From NCBI RefSeq assembly GCF_008087345.1, contig NZ_VHIB01000001.1:806001-870000 (forward strand): a stretch of DNA of 64,000 nt, given 5' to 3'. The notes beneath the pieces are model-generated. The model was not told the origin of the DNA. It saw nothing but the letters and a program-made list of their open reading frames with translations, and ran no database searches. A program made the translations under genes and the position numbers. Positions 23,812 to 35,641 of the stretch are shown here, one piece after another. This stretch comes from Nocardioides caldifontis (GTDB lineage Bacteria; Actinomycetota; Actinomycetes; Propionibacteriales; Nocardioidaceae). Numbering within the stretch: the first letter of the stretch is position 1; each line of letters starts with the position of its first letter.

Positions 23812-23844
23812 GGCCCCGACGACCGTGTGGCGGTCGTCGGGGCC
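23812..23844 (-). terminator. Terminator after tRNA-Ser (GGA)
   Basis: GGCCCCGACGACC pairs perfectly over 13 bp with 23832-23844 around a 7-nt loop. It lies 28 nt downstream of the tRNA's CCA end on the minus strand. Confidence 0.75.
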
Positions 23845-23872
23845 CTGCCGATGGTTCGCGGCGCGAGCCAGC

Positions 23873-23961
23873 TGGCGGAGGATGCGGGATTCGAACCCGC
23901 GAGGGCTGTTAACCCAACCCGCTTTCCAAGCGAGCGCCATAGGCCACTAGGCGAATCCTCC
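23873..23961 (-). tRNA. tRNA-Ser (GGA)
   Basis: This is a class II tRNA. The acceptor GGAGGAT pairs with ATCCTCC, followed by G and an encoded CCA. The anticodon loop TTGGAAA gives GGA. The variable arm is long and the T-loop GGGTTCGAATCCC is intact. A TACCCT hexamer (23969-23974) stands 8 nt upstream. Confidence 0.97.
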
Positions 23962-24008
23962 GTCGCAGAGGGTACCGGTCGGCCTCGACGGCAGGAAATC
24001 GGTCCGCT

Positions 24009-24038
24009 TTGGAGTGACCTCGCCCCCTCACCTAGACT
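24009..24038 (+). promoter_or_regulatory. Promoter of the SRP RNA gene
   Basis: TTGGAG (24009-24014) and TAGACT (24033-24038) are spaced 18 bp apart, directly ahead of the RNA. The same TAGACT hexamer precedes tRNA-Pro (31866-31871, minus). Confidence 0.65.
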
Positions 24039-24039
24039 G

Positions 24040-24133
24040 GGGCCAACCCCCCGTGCGGCGGCATCTCGCTGAACTCCCCCAGGGCCGGAAGGCAGCAAGG
24101 GCAGGTGAGCTCTGTCGGGTGCGCGGGGGGCCT
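24040..24133 (+). ncRNA. ffs: Signal recognition particle RNA, small bacterial (4.5S) type
   Basis: The apical domain CAGGGCCGGAAGGCAGCAAG holds the GGAA tetraloop and the asymmetric loop that bind Ffh. The 5' CCCCCCGTGC pairs with the 3' GCGCGGGGGG, closing one long hairpin. It ends in CCTTTT. Its position just upstream of dnaX is the classical ffs location in actinobacteria. The ends are placed to within a few bases. Confidence 0.95.
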
Positions 24134-24236
24134 TTTCGTGCCCGGGTCGGCAGCCCGCGACGGCGGGGCGGGCGCGGCTGTGGAGATGGGTGTGCAGAGT
24201 GGTCGGGACGGCTGTCGACCTGTCGGCCCCCACGGT

Positions 24237-24242
24237 TAGGGT
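24237..24242 (+). promoter_or_regulatory. -10 hexamer of a leaderless promoter for dnaX
   Basis: TAGGGT lies 7 nt before GTG 24250, which fixes that start. Confidence 0.55.
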
Positions 24243-24249
24243 CGGGGAC

Positions 24250-26301
24250 GTGGAAGCCCCCCTCGCCCTCTACCGGAGGTACCGCCCCGACACCTTCTCC
24301 CAGGTGATCGGCCAGGACCACGTGACCGAGCCGCTGAGGGCTGCGCTGCGCAACAACCGCGTCAACCACGCCTACCTCTTCTCCGGTCCCCGTGGCTGCG
24401 GCAAGACGACGAGCGCGCGGATCCTCGCGCGGGCGCTCAACTGCGCCAAGGGCCCCACCGACGAGCCGTGCGGCGTGTGCGAGTCCTGCGTCGAGCTCGC
24501 GACCGGTGGCCCCGGCTCGGTCGACGTCATCGAGATCGACGCGGCCTCCCACGGCGGCGTCGACGACGCCCGTGACCTGCGCGAGCAGGCGACGTTCCAG
24601 CCGATGCGCGACCGCTACAAGGTCTACATCATCGACGAGGCCCACATGGTCTCCTCGCAGGGGTTCAACGCCCTGCTGAAGATCGTCGAGGAGCCCCCGG
24701 AGCACGTCCGGTTCATCTTCGCGACCACCGAGCCGGAGAAGGTCATCGGCACGGTCCGCTCGCGGACCCACCACTACCCGTTCCGGCTGATCCCGCCGAA
24801 GGTGCTCTCGTCCTACCTCGCCGAGCTGTGCGCCAAGGAAGGGGTCAAGGTCGACCCGGCCGCCCTCCCGCTGGTCGTCCGCGCCGGCGGCGGGTCCGCG
24901 CGGGACACCCTCTCGATCCTCGACCAGCTCATCGGCGGCGCCGGTGAGGACGGCGTCACCCACACGCTGGCCGCCGGGTTGCTCGGGTTCACCCCCGACG
25001 CGCTCCTCGACGAGGTCGTCGACGCCTTCGCCGCGGCGGACGCGGCCGGGGTGTTCGCGGTCGTCGACAAGGTCATCGAGACCGGGCAGAACCCGCGGCG
25101 GTTCACCGAGGACCTCCTCCAGCGGCTCCGCGACCTGGTGATCGTCTCGGCGGTCCCCGACGCCTCGGCGTCCGGGCTGGTCGACGTCCCGGAGGACCAG
25201 GCCGAGCGGCTGGTCGCCCAGGCCGCCCGCTTCGGCCGCTACGAGCTCTCCCGCGCCGCCGACCTCGTCGCCGAGGGGCTCACCGAGCTCAAGGGGACGA
25301 CTGCGCCGCGGCTCCTCCTGGAGCTGCTCTGCGCCCGGATCCTGCTGCCCGCCGCCGAGGAGGGGCTGACCGCGCTGGGCACGCGCGTGGACCGGCTCGA
25401 GAAGGTCATGTCGCTGGCCGGGCCGGCGGCGGGGGCCGCGTCCGGCCCGTCCGCCCCCGCAGCGGCACCGCCCGCCGCACCGCCCGCGCCCCCGGCCGGC
25501 GACCCGCGTCCGCAGCACGCGCCGAAGGCCCAGCCACAGACCGGCCGCTACGGCGGCACCGCCGCGCCGGACGACACGTGGGGCGGGCAGCCGCCGGCCA
25601 CCGCGCCGGCCGCGCCGCCGGCGTCGCAGCCGACCGCACGGGAGCGGACCGCGTCCCCGGCCACGGAGGAGCGGGCGCCCGCGGCACAGGCCCCGCCCCA
25701 GCCCCAAGCCCAGCCCCAAGCCCAGCCCCAAGCCGAGCCCCAAGCCGCTGCTCCGACCCAGTCGGCGACGCCTGCCGCCTCCACCCCGGCCCCAGCGGCC
25801 CCGGCGGCCCCATCGTCGCCGGGCCAGCTCGGGCTCGCCGACGTCCGGCGGCTCTGGCCGGAGGTCGTCGAGGCGGTGAAGACCCGGCGCCGGCTCACCT
25901 GGATCCACCTCAGCCAGCACGCCCAGGTGGTCGCGCTCGAGGGGCGCACCATCACCCTCGGGTTCAACAACGCCGGCGCGCGCGAGTCCTTCGTCAACGG
26001 GCGCAGCGACGCGCTGCTCCAGCAGGTGCTGATCGACCTGATCGGTCAGGACTGGAAGATCGACGCGATCGTCGACCCCTCCGCGCAGCCGGGTGTGGAG
26101 CCGCCCGTCACCGTGACGAGGCCGGCCGTGCAGCAGCCCGCGTCCGGTTCCGGCGGCGCGGAGCCCCCACCGTCCCCGCCGCCGTCACCGACCGAGGACG
26201 CCCACCGCGACGACCCGGACGCCGACGACGCCCTCGACACCGCCGGGTTGCTCAGCGAGCGGCTCGGCGCCCAGGTGATCGAGGAGATCCCCCACCAGTG
26301 A
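24250..26301 (+). CDS. dnaX: DNA polymerase III subunit gamma/tau
   Basis: The 683-residue protein is the clamp-loader ATPase. Walker [12 protein letters not shown] (near residue 44), zinc-binding CGVCESC, Walker [11 protein letters not shown] and the SRT sensor region are in order within the first 230 residues. Residues 395-520 form a Pro/Ala/Gln-rich linker with a 12-bp repeat (PQAQ units near 25693-25745). A tau-like domain follows ([18 protein letters not shown]). GTG 24250 gives [13 protein letters not shown], the expected N terminus. No programmed frameshift site is evident. Confidence 0.96.
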   Translation: MEAPLALYRRYRPDTFSQVIGQDHVTEPLRAALRNNRVNHAYLFSGPRGCGKTTSARILARALNCAKGPTDEPCGVCESCVELATGGPGSVDVIEIDAASHGGVDDARDLREQATFQPMRDRYKVYIIDEAHMVSSQGFNALLKIVEEPPEHVRFIFATTEPEKVIGTVRSRTHHYPFRLIPPKVLSSYLAELCAKEGVKVDPAALPLVVRAGGGSARDTLSILDQLIGGAGEDGVTHTLAAGLLGFTPDALLDEVVDAFAAADAAGVFAVVDKVIETGQNPRRFTEDLLQRLRDLVIVSAVPDASASGLVDVPEDQAERLVAQAARFGRYELSRAADLVAEGLTELKGTTAPRLLLELLCARILLPAAEEGLTALGTRVDRLEKVMSLAGPAAGAASGPSAPAAAPPAAPPAPPAGDPRPQHAPKAQPQTGRYGGTAAPDDTWGGQPPATAPAAPPASQPTARERTASPATEERAPAAQAPPQPQAQPQAQPQAEPQAAAPTQSATPAASTPAPAAPAAPSSPGQLGLADVRRLWPEVVEAVKTRRRLTWIHLSQHAQVVALEGRTITLGFNNAGARESFVNGRSDALLQQVLIDLIGQDWKIDAIVDPSAQPGVEPPVTVTRPAVQQPASGSGGAEPPPSPPPSPTEDAHRDDPDADDALDTAGLLSERLGAQVIEEIPHQ

Positions 26302-26359
26302 GCACCACCCCGACCCGTCGACACCGTGCGACGCCCGCCCCGACCGACAGGAAGACCAG

Positions 26360-26803
26360 ATGACCGAGAACAACCCCTTCGGCAGCGGCGGCTTCGACAT
26401 GCAGGCGCTCCTGCAGCAGGCCCAGGCCATGCAGCAGCAGGTCGTCGCGGCGCAGCAGGAGCTCGCCGAGTCCGAGGTCGACGGCACCGTCAACGACGGC
26501 CTGGTGACCGTGACCGTCAACGGCACCGGCGAGCTGGTCCGGGTCAAGATCCGTGCGAACTCCTTCGACCCCGCCGACACCGAGGACCTCGAGGACCTCA
26601 TCGTGGCGGCCTACCGCGACGCCCGCGCGCGCTCCGACGAGATGGCCGCCGAGGCGTTCGGCCCGCTCGCCGGCGGGCTCGGCGCCCTCGGCGGTGACCT
26701 GGGCGGCGGTGCGGGTGGCGGTGCGGGTGGCGGTGCGGGTGGCGGCACGGGTGGCGGCCCGACCCCGGGTGGGGGCGCGCCCGGTGGCGCGCTCGGGTTC
26801 TGA
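26360..26803 (+). CDS. YbaB/EbfC-family nucleoid-associated protein
   Basis: The 147-residue protein has the small dimeric DNA-binding YbaB core ([14 protein letters not shown] helix, [18 protein letters not shown] sheet) in the first 105 residues. It then has a Gly-rich tail of tandem GGGAG units encoded by a 12-bp repeat (about 26700-26760). Most YbaB proteins lack such a tail. It lies between dnaX and recR, the usual order, and overlaps recR by one base (TGATG). Confidence 0.93.
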   Translation: MTENNPFGSGGFDMQALLQQAQAMQQQVVAAQQELAESEVDGTVNDGLVTVTVNGTGELVRVKIRANSFDPADTEDLEDLIVAAYRDARARSDEMAAEAFGPLAGGLGALGGDLGGGAGGGAGGGAGGGTGGGPTPGGGAPGGALGF

Positions 26804-27402
26804 TGTACGAAGGCATCGTCCAGGACCTCATCGACGAGCTGGGGCGGTTGCCCGGTGTCGGCCCGAAGAGCGCCCAGCGGATCGCGTTCCACCTCCTCCA
26901 GGCCGACCCGACCGACGTACGCCGCCTCGCCGCGGTGCTCGTCGAGGTCAAGGAGAAGGTCAAGTTCTGCTCGGTGTGCGGCAACGTCGCCGAGGAGGAG
27001 ACCTGCCGGATCTGCCGCGACCCCCGGCGCGACCCGGCGCAGCTGTGTGTGGTCGAGGAGCCCAAGGACGTCGTGGCCATCGAGCGCACCCGTGAGTTCA
27101 AGGGGCGCTACCACGTGCTCGGCGGGGCGATCTCGCCGATCGAAGGGGTCGGCCCCGACCAGCTGCGCATCAAGGAGCTGATGCAGCGGCTCGCCGACGG
27201 CACGGTCACCGAGGTGATCCTCGCGACCGACCCGAACCTGGAGGGGGAGGCCACTGCGACGTACCTCACGCGGTTCCTGGCCCCGCTCGGCGTGCGGGTC
27301 AGCCGGCTGGCGAGTGGACTTCCCGTGGGTGGGGACCTTGAGTATGCAGATGAGGTGACGCTCGGACGGGCGTTCGAAGGAAGGCGGTCGGTCAGTGGCT
27401 GA
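26803..27402 (+). CDS. recR: Recombination protein RecR
   Basis: RecR acts with RecF/RecO to load RecA at gaps. The 199-residue length is standard. It has the helix-hairpin-helix [20 protein letters not shown], the zinc finger [18 protein letters not shown], and a Toprim domain with [12 protein letters not shown] and [10 protein letters not shown]. It starts inside the ybaB stop and its 3' end overlaps the next gene by 8 nt. Confidence 0.97.
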   Translation: MYEGIVQDLIDELGRLPGVGPKSAQRIAFHLLQADPTDVRRLAAVLVEVKEKVKFCSVCGNVAEEETCRICRDPRRDPAQLCVVEEPKDVVAIERTREFKGRYHVLGGAISPIEGVGPDQLRIKELMQRLADGTVTEVILATDPNLEGEATATYLTRFLAPLGVRVSRLASGLPVGGDLEYADEVTLGRAFEGRRSVSG

Positions 27403-28012
27403 CACGACGGAGCAGGCACGGGACATCAGCGGGCCGGCGGAGGTGGACGAGGAGTTCGCCCAGCAGATCGCCGACCAGGTCGAGTCGTTCCTCCTCGCGC
27501 TGCGGGCGATCGCGCGCGGCGAGGCGACCGGCGGGGAGGCCATCTCGCTGCTGCTCCTGGTGGTGAGCCAGGTGCTGCTCGCCGGTGGACGGCTCGGTGT
27601 CCAGGAGGACTTCCAGCCGCAGGAGGAGTACGAACCCGACCCCGGCCCGGACCCCGACCTCGACGAGATGCGCCACCGGCTGGCGGTCCTGCTCGGCGGT
27701 GTCGACGCCTACACCGAGGTGTTCGACCCCTACGTCGACCCGCCGGAGCTGGTCTCCAGCCTGGTCTCCGACGACCTGACCTCGATCGCGGCCTCGCTGG
27801 CCCACGGGCTGCGCCACTTCAAGGCCGGGCGCGTCGCCGAGGCGCTTTGGTGGTGGCAGTTCTCCTACGTCGCCTCGTGGGGCGGCGAGGCGAGCGCCAC
27901 CTTGCGCGCGCTGCAGTCGGTGATCGCCCACGACCGGCTCGACTCGGAGTTCGAGAGCGAGCAGGAGGACGTCGAGGCGGCGGAGCAGATGCTCGGCGGC
28001 ACCCCCGTCTGA
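27395..28012 (+). CDS. DUF5063-domain protein
   Basis: The 205-residue acidic, mainly helical protein belongs to a family found downstream of recR in actinobacteria. Recognisable parts are a helical first half ([18 protein letters not shown]), an Asp/Glu/Pro linker ([13 protein letters not shown]) and an Ala/Trp-rich helix pair ([20 protein letters not shown]). No catalytic motif is seen. The GTG at 27395 overlaps recR by 8 nt, so it is translationally coupled and probably linked to recR function or expression. Confidence 0.82.
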   Translation: MADTTEQARDISGPAEVDEEFAQQIADQVESFLLALRAIARGEATGGEAISLLLLVVSQVLLAGGRLGVQEDFQPQEEYEPDPGPDPDLDEMRHRLAVLLGGVDAYTEVFDPYVDPPELVSSLVSDDLTSIAASLAHGLRHFKAGRVAEALWWWQFSYVASWGGEASATLRALQSVIAHDRLDSEFESEQEDVEAAEQMLGGTPV

Positions 28013-28167
28013 CCGGAAATCTTCCTGACGAGCGCCGCGCGCGCGGCTTCGAGAAGGAGATCTTCCTCTCCTCTGCGGTGTCCACGGGCGGATAACCGGT
28101 CGGACCGGCTGGTCCTGCACGGGTAGGATCGGCCCGTCCCCCCGACCCCCGAGCCCTGAGGAGAACC

Positions 28168-30479
<2,312 letters not shown>

Positions 30480-30499
30480 CCCGGGAGCGGCCGTCGGGG

Positions 30500-31252
30500 T
30501 CAGCGGATGTCGTGCTGCTCCGACGGGTAGTCGTCGCTGTCGTCGGCGTACCTCGTGGTGATCCACCGGGCCGCGCCGAACGTCACCGCGGTGACCACCG
30601 GGATCGCGACGAACATCCAGCCGTCGTAGAGGTGGTCGACCAGCACCAGCAGGGCGACCACCACCATCAGCCCCACACCGAGGAGGCTGAGGTTGCCCGG
30701 TTCGGGCACGCCCAGGAGCTGGAGCAGGGCTGCGCCGAGGGCGATTTGCCCGACCACGATCGCGACCAGCACCAGGAGACCGGGGCCGCCGCAGGTCTGC
30801 GCGCCGGTGACCGCCTCGCACCCCTGCAGCCCGATCCAGGTGGCGACGCAGCCGAGGAGCCCGACGAGCGCGCCCACGACGACGGCCGCGGTGCTCGCGG
30901 CCATCGGGGGCACGGCGGTGGTGACCCGCTCGCCGAGCGGCGCCGACGGCTCTGCGGGCCGGGGCCGGCTCGCCCGGGCGGGCGGCTCGGTGGAGCCGAC
31001 CGGGGTCGCCTCCGGCCCAGGGGCCGGCCGGTCTTCGAGCGGCGACTTCCGCACCTCCGCGAACCGTGACCGCCGAGCCGGCGCATCCTGCCGCTCCTCG
31101 GCCGCCGAGTCGGCGCGTCCTGCCGGCTCGGCCCAGTCCGTGGGAGCCTCGGGCCCTGCGGCCTCCGGCTCGGCCGTCTTCCGGCGGCGCCGGAAGAGCG
31201 ACGGCAGCTCGAGCGTGGGGCCCTCGGTCCCGGGCTCGTCGTCGTCAGCCAT
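30500..31252 (-). CDS. Membrane protein with long charged N-terminal tail
   Basis: The 250-residue protein has a 110-residue cytoplasmic-looking Pro/Ala/Glu/Arg tail. Four hydrophobic segments follow (AASTAAVVVGALVGLLGCVA, LLVLVAIVVGQIALGAALL, LLGVGLMVVVALLVLVDHLY, FVAIPVVTAVTFGAARW). Two Cys lie in the first loop (GCEAVTGAQTCGG). I recognise no family. It converges on asd. Confidence 0.65.
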   Translation of the reverse strand: MADDDEPGTEGPTLELPSLFRRRRKTAEPEAAGPEAPTDWAEPAGRADSAAEERQDAPARRSRFAEVRKSPLEDRPAPGPEATPVGSTEPPARASRPRPAEPSAPLGERVTTAVPPMAASTAAVVVGALVGLLGCVATWIGLQGCEAVTGAQTCGGPGLLVLVAIVVGQIALGAALLQLLGVPEPGNLSLLGVGLMVVVALLVLVDHLYDGWMFVAIPVVTAVTFGAARWITTRYADDSDDYPSEQHDIR

Positions 31253-31305
31253 GCCCAGCAGTCTGCCAGAGCCGGACCATCCCGGTCCGTACCGCGCGGC
31301 GCGGC

Positions 31306-31692
31306 TCAGCGGGCGGAGGGCTCGAGGAACGCAGCGGTGTCGTAGTACGTCGCGAACCGGTCGATCCTGCCGTCCCCGTCGAGGTGGAGCAGGGAGACCC
31401 CGCGGTAGGTGATCGAGCGTTCGGTGGTGAGCGAGCCCGACGACGACCACTCGAGCGTCGCGTGGTCCTCGCCCTCCGTGACGTGGCCGAACTCGGTGGT
31501 GACCTCGTCGAACTGGTCGCGGTAGCTCGTCCAGAAGCCGGCCGCGTCCTCGGGGTCGGCGAGCCCGGAGGCCTCGGGGCGCACCAGCTCGGCACCGTCG
31601 GCGAAGAGGGCGGCGAGCTCGTCCACGTCGCCTCCGGACTCGAAGGCGAGGAGCGCGTCGGCGAAGGTGCGGGCGGGGGTCTGGTCAGCCAT
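31306..31692 (-). CDS. SnoaL/NTF2-like protein
   Basis: The 128-residue protein is a single cone-shaped NTF2-type domain: FADALLAFESGGDVDELAALF helices, then four strands ending GDGRIDRFATYYDTAAFL. This matches SnoaL_2-type proteins of unknown substrate. ATG 31692 is taken because it opens the domain; ATG 31738 would add 15 residues. The tRNA-Pro gene lies just upstream. Confidence 0.75.
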   Translation of the reverse strand: MADQTPARTFADALLAFESGGDVDELAALFADGAELVRPEASGLADPEDAAGFWTSYRDQFDEVTTEFGHVTEGEDHATLEWSSSGSLTTERSITYRGVSLLHLDGDGRIDRFATYYDTAAFLEPSAR

Positions 31693-31740
31693 GCGCGACC
31701 CGTGCCCGCTGGTGAGCCGGCGAAACGGGTCGGACATGAC

Positions 31741-31772
31741 GGCACCCCCGAACCAGACGGTGCGGGGGTGCC
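31741..31772 (-). terminator. Terminator after tRNA-Pro
   Basis: GGCACCCCCG pairs with CGGGGGTGCC (10 bp perfect) around a 12-nt loop, 6 nt past the tRNA 3' end. Confidence 0.75.
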
Positions 31773-31778
31773 GATCGG

Positions 31779-31852
<74 letters not shown>

Positions 31853-31906
31853 TGGAGCCTGGGCGAGTCTAGCCGAGGGAGCGCGGCCGACCGAAATCGG
31901 GGCGGC

Positions 31907-32851
31907 TCACGCCGGGGAGCGCCGGGTCAGCCGGAGCAGCGTCGCCTCGGGGCGGCAGCAGAACCGGACCGCGGTGTACGGCGAGGTGCCCGCGCCGGCC
32001 GACACGTGGAGCCACGAAGAGCCCGGGTCACCGGGGGCCGAGGCCGCCGGGTGCCGGTGCAGCCCGCGGGCCCGGGCCGGCTCGAGGTCGCAGTTGGTGA
32101 CGAGGGCGCCCTTGCCCGGCAGTCGGAGCTGGCCGCCGTGGGTGTGGCCGGCGATCACCGCGTCGTAGCCGTCGGCGGCGAACCGGTCCAGCACCCGGAG
32201 GTACGGCGCGTGGGTGACCGCCAGGCGGAGGTCGGCGTCGGGGTCGGCCGGGCCGGAGACCGAGCCGAGGTCGTCGTACCTCAGGTGCGGGTCGTCGACG
32301 CCGGCGAAGGCGATCCGCACGCCCTTGACGGTCGCGGCGGCGCGGGTGTTGGTCAGGTCGAGCCAGCCGCGCCCGGTGAGCCCGGCGACGAGGTCGTCGT
32401 ACGGCAGCTTGGCCTGGTCGGTGGCCCGCCGGCCGTCGTCGGGGAGCAGGTAGCGCACCGGGTTCTTCAGCACCGGGGCGAAGTAGTCGTTCGACCCGAG
32501 CACGAAGGCGCCCGGGACGTCGAGCAGCCCGCCGAGGGAGTCCAGCAGCGGCTCGACCGCGTCCTGCGCGGCGAGGTTGTCGCCGGTGTCGATCACCAGG
32601 TCGGGCTCGAGCCCGGCGAGGGAGGCGAGCCACCGGCGCTTGCGGCCCTGGCGCGGGACCAGGTGGAGGTCGCTCAGGTGCAGGACCCGAAGCTCCGGCG
32701 CGCCCTCAGGGAGGACCGGCACCGTGACGTGACGGAGGGTGAACCAGCGAGCCTCGGCCCAGCCGTAGCCGAGCCCGGCCACCCCCGTCGCCCCCATGAC
32801 GGCGCCGGCGCGGAGCAGCCCTCGAGCGGTGCTCCCGCGGCGTGTTCCCAT
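31907..32851 (-). CDS. Metallophosphoesterase, membrane-anchored
   Basis: The 314-residue calcineurin-like protein has all metal-binding blocks in order: VLHLSDLHL, VIDTGDNLA, VLGSNDYF, VTHAPYL and VIAGHTHGGQLRLP. An N-terminal hydrophobic helix (AGAVMGATGVAGLGYGW) anchors it. It is the counterpart of Rv3683, next to ponA2 in mycobacteria. ATG 32851 has GGAG a few bases upstream. Relatives remove phosphate from lipids or nucleotides at the membrane; the substrate here is unknown. Confidence 0.9.
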   Translation of the reverse strand: MGTRRGSTARGLLRAGAVMGATGVAGLGYGWAEARWFTLRHVTVPVLPEGAPELRVLHLSDLHLVPRQGRKRRWLASLAGLEPDLVIDTGDNLAAQDAVEPLLDSLGGLLDVPGAFVLGSNDYFAPVLKNPVRYLLPDDGRRATDQAKLPYDDLVAGLTGRGWLDLTNTRAAATVKGVRIAFAGVDDPHLRYDDLGSVSGPADPDADLRLAVTHAPYLRVLDRFAADGYDAVIAGHTHGGQLRLPGKGALVTNCDLEPARARGLHRHPAASAPGDPGSSWLHVSAGAGTSPYTAVRFCCRPEATLLRLTRRSPA

Positions 32852-32864
32852 TGCTCCAGGCTGC

Positions 32865-32870
32865 CACAAT
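32865..32870 (+). promoter_or_regulatory. -10 hexamer of a leaderless promoter for the YqeY-like gene
   Basis: CACAAT lies 7 nt before ATG 32878 and supports that start over one at 32842. Confidence 0.45.
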
Positions 32871-32877
32871 GCTGTGC

Positions 32878-33336
32878 ATGGGTGACCTCAAGGACCGACT
32901 GCGCAGCGACCTCACCTCCGCGATGAAGGCCCGGGACGAGCTGCGCTCCTCGACGCTCCGGATGGTCCTCACCGCCGTGACGAACCTCGAGGTCTCGGGC
33001 AAGCAGGCCCGCGAGCTCAGCGACGACGACGTCCTCGGCGTGCTCACCTCCGAGGCGAAGAAGCGCCGTGAGGCGGCTCAGGCGTTCGAGGACGCCGGCC
33101 GGACCGACAGCGCCGCCAAGGAGCGGGCGGAGGCCGAGGTGATCGCGGAGTACCTCCCCGCCCAGCTGACCGGGGACGAGATCCGCGACCTGGTCACCGC
33201 GGCCGTCGAGGAGACCGGCGCTGCCGAGCTCGGCATGCGCGGGATGGGCAAGGTCATGGGCGTCCTGCAGCCCCGGCTGAAGGGGCGCGCCGACGGTGGC
33301 GCGGTCGCCGCGGAGGTGCGCCGCCAGCTCGGCTGA
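32878..33336 (+). CDS. GatB/YqeY-domain protein
   Basis: The 152-residue protein is a stand-alone YqeY domain: an N-terminal helical bundle (LKDRLRSDLTSAMKARDELR) and a C-terminal bundle (GMGKVMGVLQPRLKGRADGG). This is the tail domain of the GatB amidotransferase, thought to bind tRNA. Stand-alone members have no settled role. It converges with ponA. Confidence 0.92.
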   Translation: MGDLKDRLRSDLTSAMKARDELRSSTLRMVLTAVTNLEVSGKQARELSDDDVLGVLTSEAKKRREAAQAFEDAGRTDSAAKERAEAEVIAEYLPAQLTGDEIRDLVTAAVEETGAAELGMRGMGKVMGVLQPRLKGRADGGAVAAEVRRQLG

Positions 33337-33348
33337 GTCGGCGGCGGG

Positions 33349-35628
33349 TCAGCCCTCGGACTCGCGGGGCGGCTTGCCGTTCGAGACGAGGATCTCCACC
33401 GGCGTGCCGGTGCCGAGGACCGCGCCGCCGGTCGGGGCGGTGTCGGCCACCGTCCCCTCGTCGTACGTCGACCTGGCGAACGAGCCGACCTCGGGCACGA
33501 GCCCCACCGACCGGATCCGCTCCGCGGCCTCCTCGGGGGAGAGTCCGCCGACCTCGGGGACGGTCACCGGCTGACCCGCGGAGAGGGCGCTGGTGTCGGG
33601 CTCGACGAAGTCGACGTCGGGGAGGAAGTCGTCGATGGCCTGCATCGCCTCGCCCCAGATCGGGCCGGCCTGGGTGGAGCCGAAGGCCCTCCCGATGTAG
33701 CGGCCGCCGACGGTCTGCCCGTTGAGCGTGACCCAGTGGCCGAGCGAGTTGGCGCCGGCGAGCATGGACGCGGTGGAGAGGTTCGGGGTGTAGCCGACGT
33801 ACCAGACCGACATGTTGTCCTGGATGGTGCCGGTCTTGGCGGCCGAGTCCTGGCTCAGCCCCAGCCCCGCGCCGTAGCCGAACCCGCCGGGCTCCTGCAC
33901 TCCCCGGAGCACCTCGTTGACGGCATCGGCGACCGCGGTCGACATCAGTCGGCGACACTCGTCGGGATACTCCGCGAGCACCTTGCCGGAGGAGCTGAGG
34001 ATCCGGCTGACCGGCCGCGGGGCGCAGTACTCGCCGCGGGCGCCGAAGGTGGCGTAGGCGGCCGCCATGTCGAGCGGGTTGGTGCTGGTCACCCCGAGGG
34101 TGAACGGCCCGACGACGTCGTTCTCGGGGACGTCGATGCCCATCTGCCGGGCGATCGTCACCGGGTCGCAGAGCCCGGTGCGGGCCTCGAGCTGGGCGAA
34201 GAAGGTGTTCACCGACTCGCGGGTGCCGGTGATCAGGTTGTAGGTGCCGCTGCCGGTCGAGTTCCCGGGCGACCAGGTGTCGTTGCTGGCCAGGGTGCCG
34301 TCACAGGTCTGCAGCTCGCTGGGGGAGATGTCGACGGTCTGCGGCGAGTTGATCGACTCGGTCAGCGGGATTCCCTGCTTGAGGGCCGCGGCGAGCACGA
34401 ACGCCTTGAACGTCGAGCCGGCCTGGAACCCGTTGGCGTCGCCGTACTCCGGAGGCACGACGTAGTTGAGGAACGTGCGGCCCTTGGAGCGGTCGGCGCC
34501 CATCGGGCGGGACTGGGCGAGCGCCTTGACGGCCCCCGTCCCGGGCTCGACCATCGCGAGGCCGCCGATCGCGTTGTCGGTCGGGTCGGTGTACTCGGCG
34601 AGGGCGTCGTCGGCTGCCCGCTGCATCCGGGGGTCGAGCGTGGTCTCGATGGTCAGCCCGCCGGTCTCGAGGAGTCGCTCGCGCTCGGCGCGGCTGTCGC
34701 CGAGGGCGGGGTCGAGCTTGAGGTACTCGCGGACGTAGTCGCAGAAGAACTCGCCGTTGACGCCGACGCAGCCGTTGGGCTGCGGGTCGACCTTGAGCCC
34801 GAGGCCGCGGCGGGACGCCTTGCGCGCCTCGCTGACCGAGATCACGTTGAGCTGGGCCATCCGGGCGAGGACGGTGTTGCGCCGCGCCTTCGCCTCGCCG
34901 GCGTTGTTGGTCGGGTCGAACGCGCTCGGGTTCTTCACGATGCCGGCGAGCAGGGCCGCCTCGTGGAGCTTCAGCTTGCGGGCCGGCTTGGAGAAGTAGT
35001 GGCGGGCCGCCGTCTCGATGCCGTAGGCGCCGTCGCCGAAGTAGCTGATGTTGAGGTAGCGCTCGAGGATCCAGTCCTTGCTGTACTCCTCCTCGAACGC
35101 GATCGCGTAGCGGAGCTCGCGGAACTTGCGCGCGTAGGTGTCCGCCGTCGCCTCGGCGAGCTCCTCCTTGGTCTTCGCCTGGTTGACCAGCGTCTGCTTC
35201 ACCATCTGCTGGGTGATCGACGAGCCGCCCTGCACGACGTCGTCGTTCGCCTGGTTGGTCACGAAGGCCCGCAGCGTGCCCTTCAGGTCGAGCGCGCCGT
35301 GCTGGTAGAAGCGGTAGTCCTCGATCGCCACGATCGCCTTGCGCATGATCAGCGAGACCTTGTCGAGCGAGACGTTCTGGCGGTTCTGGTCGTACCACGT
35401 GGCCAGCACGCTGCCGTCGGAGGCGAGGACCCGGGTGCGCTGTGCCAGCGGCTCCGCGGTGAGCTCGCTCGGCAGGGCGTCCATCCCCTTGGCGACGTCG
35501 CGCGCGCCGAGGCCGGCGACGGCGGCGAACGGGATCGCGAGGCCGGCGACCAGGAGGCCCATCACGGCGGCCACGGCGACCATGACGCCGAGGTGGGACA
35601 GGACGGTCGCAGGGGACGTGCGGGGCAT
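33349..35628 (-). CDS. ponA2: Bifunctional class A penicillin-binding protein with PASTA domain (PonA2 type)
   Basis: The 759-residue protein has an N-terminal membrane helix (residues 10-40). Its GT51 glycosyltransferase has catalytic Glu103 in EDYRFYQHG, plus GGSSITQQMVKQ and a KDWILERYLN block. Its transpeptidase has GSTFKAF (Ser nucleophile), SVN and KTGT. One PASTA domain ends the protein (VPEVGGLSPEEAAERI onward). Neighbouring whiB4 and the two ArsA-like genes match the M. tuberculosis ponA2 locus. TACGCT 7 nt before the ATG suggests a leaderless mRNA. Confidence 0.95.
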   Translation of the reverse strand: MPRTSPATVLSHLGVMVAVAAVMGLLVAGLAIPFAAVAGLGARDVAKGMDALPSELTAEPLAQRTRVLASDGSVLATWYDQNRQNVSLDKVSLIMRKAIVAIEDYRFYQHGALDLKGTLRAFVTNQANDDVVQGGSSITQQMVKQTLVNQAKTKEELAEATADTYARKFRELRYAIAFEEEYSKDWILERYLNISYFGDGAYGIETAARHYFSKPARKLKLHEAALLAGIVKNPSAFDPTNNAGEAKARRNTVLARMAQLNVISVSEARKASRRGLGLKVDPQPNGCVGVNGEFFCDYVREYLKLDPALGDSRAERERLLETGGLTIETTLDPRMQRAADDALAEYTDPTDNAIGGLAMVEPGTGAVKALAQSRPMGADRSKGRTFLNYVVPPEYGDANGFQAGSTFKAFVLAAALKQGIPLTESINSPQTVDISPSELQTCDGTLASNDTWSPGNSTGSGTYNLITGTRESVNTFFAQLEARTGLCDPVTIARQMGIDVPENDVVGPFTLGVTSTNPLDMAAAYATFGARGEYCAPRPVSRILSSSGKVLAEYPDECRRLMSTAVADAVNEVLRGVQEPGGFGYGAGLGLSQDSAAKTGTIQDNMSVWYVGYTPNLSTASMLAGANSLGHWVTLNGQTVGGRYIGRAFGSTQAGPIWGEAMQAIDDFLPDVDFVEPDTSALSAGQPVTVPEVGGLSPEEAAERIRSVGLVPEVGSFARSTYDEGTVADTAPTGGAVLGTGTPVEILVSNGKPPRESEG

Positions 35629-35635
35629 GACCTAC

Positions 35636-35641
35636 AGCGTA
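35636..35641 (-). promoter_or_regulatory. -10 hexamer of a leaderless promoter for ponA2
   Basis: Minus-strand TACGCT lies 7 nt before the ATG of ponA2. Confidence 0.45.

Noticed and set aside
28013-28167. Lysine riboswitch before lysC
   Set aside because: The 155-nt leader lacks the conserved L-box segments and is too short for the full fold. I see only a GCGC-rich dyad.
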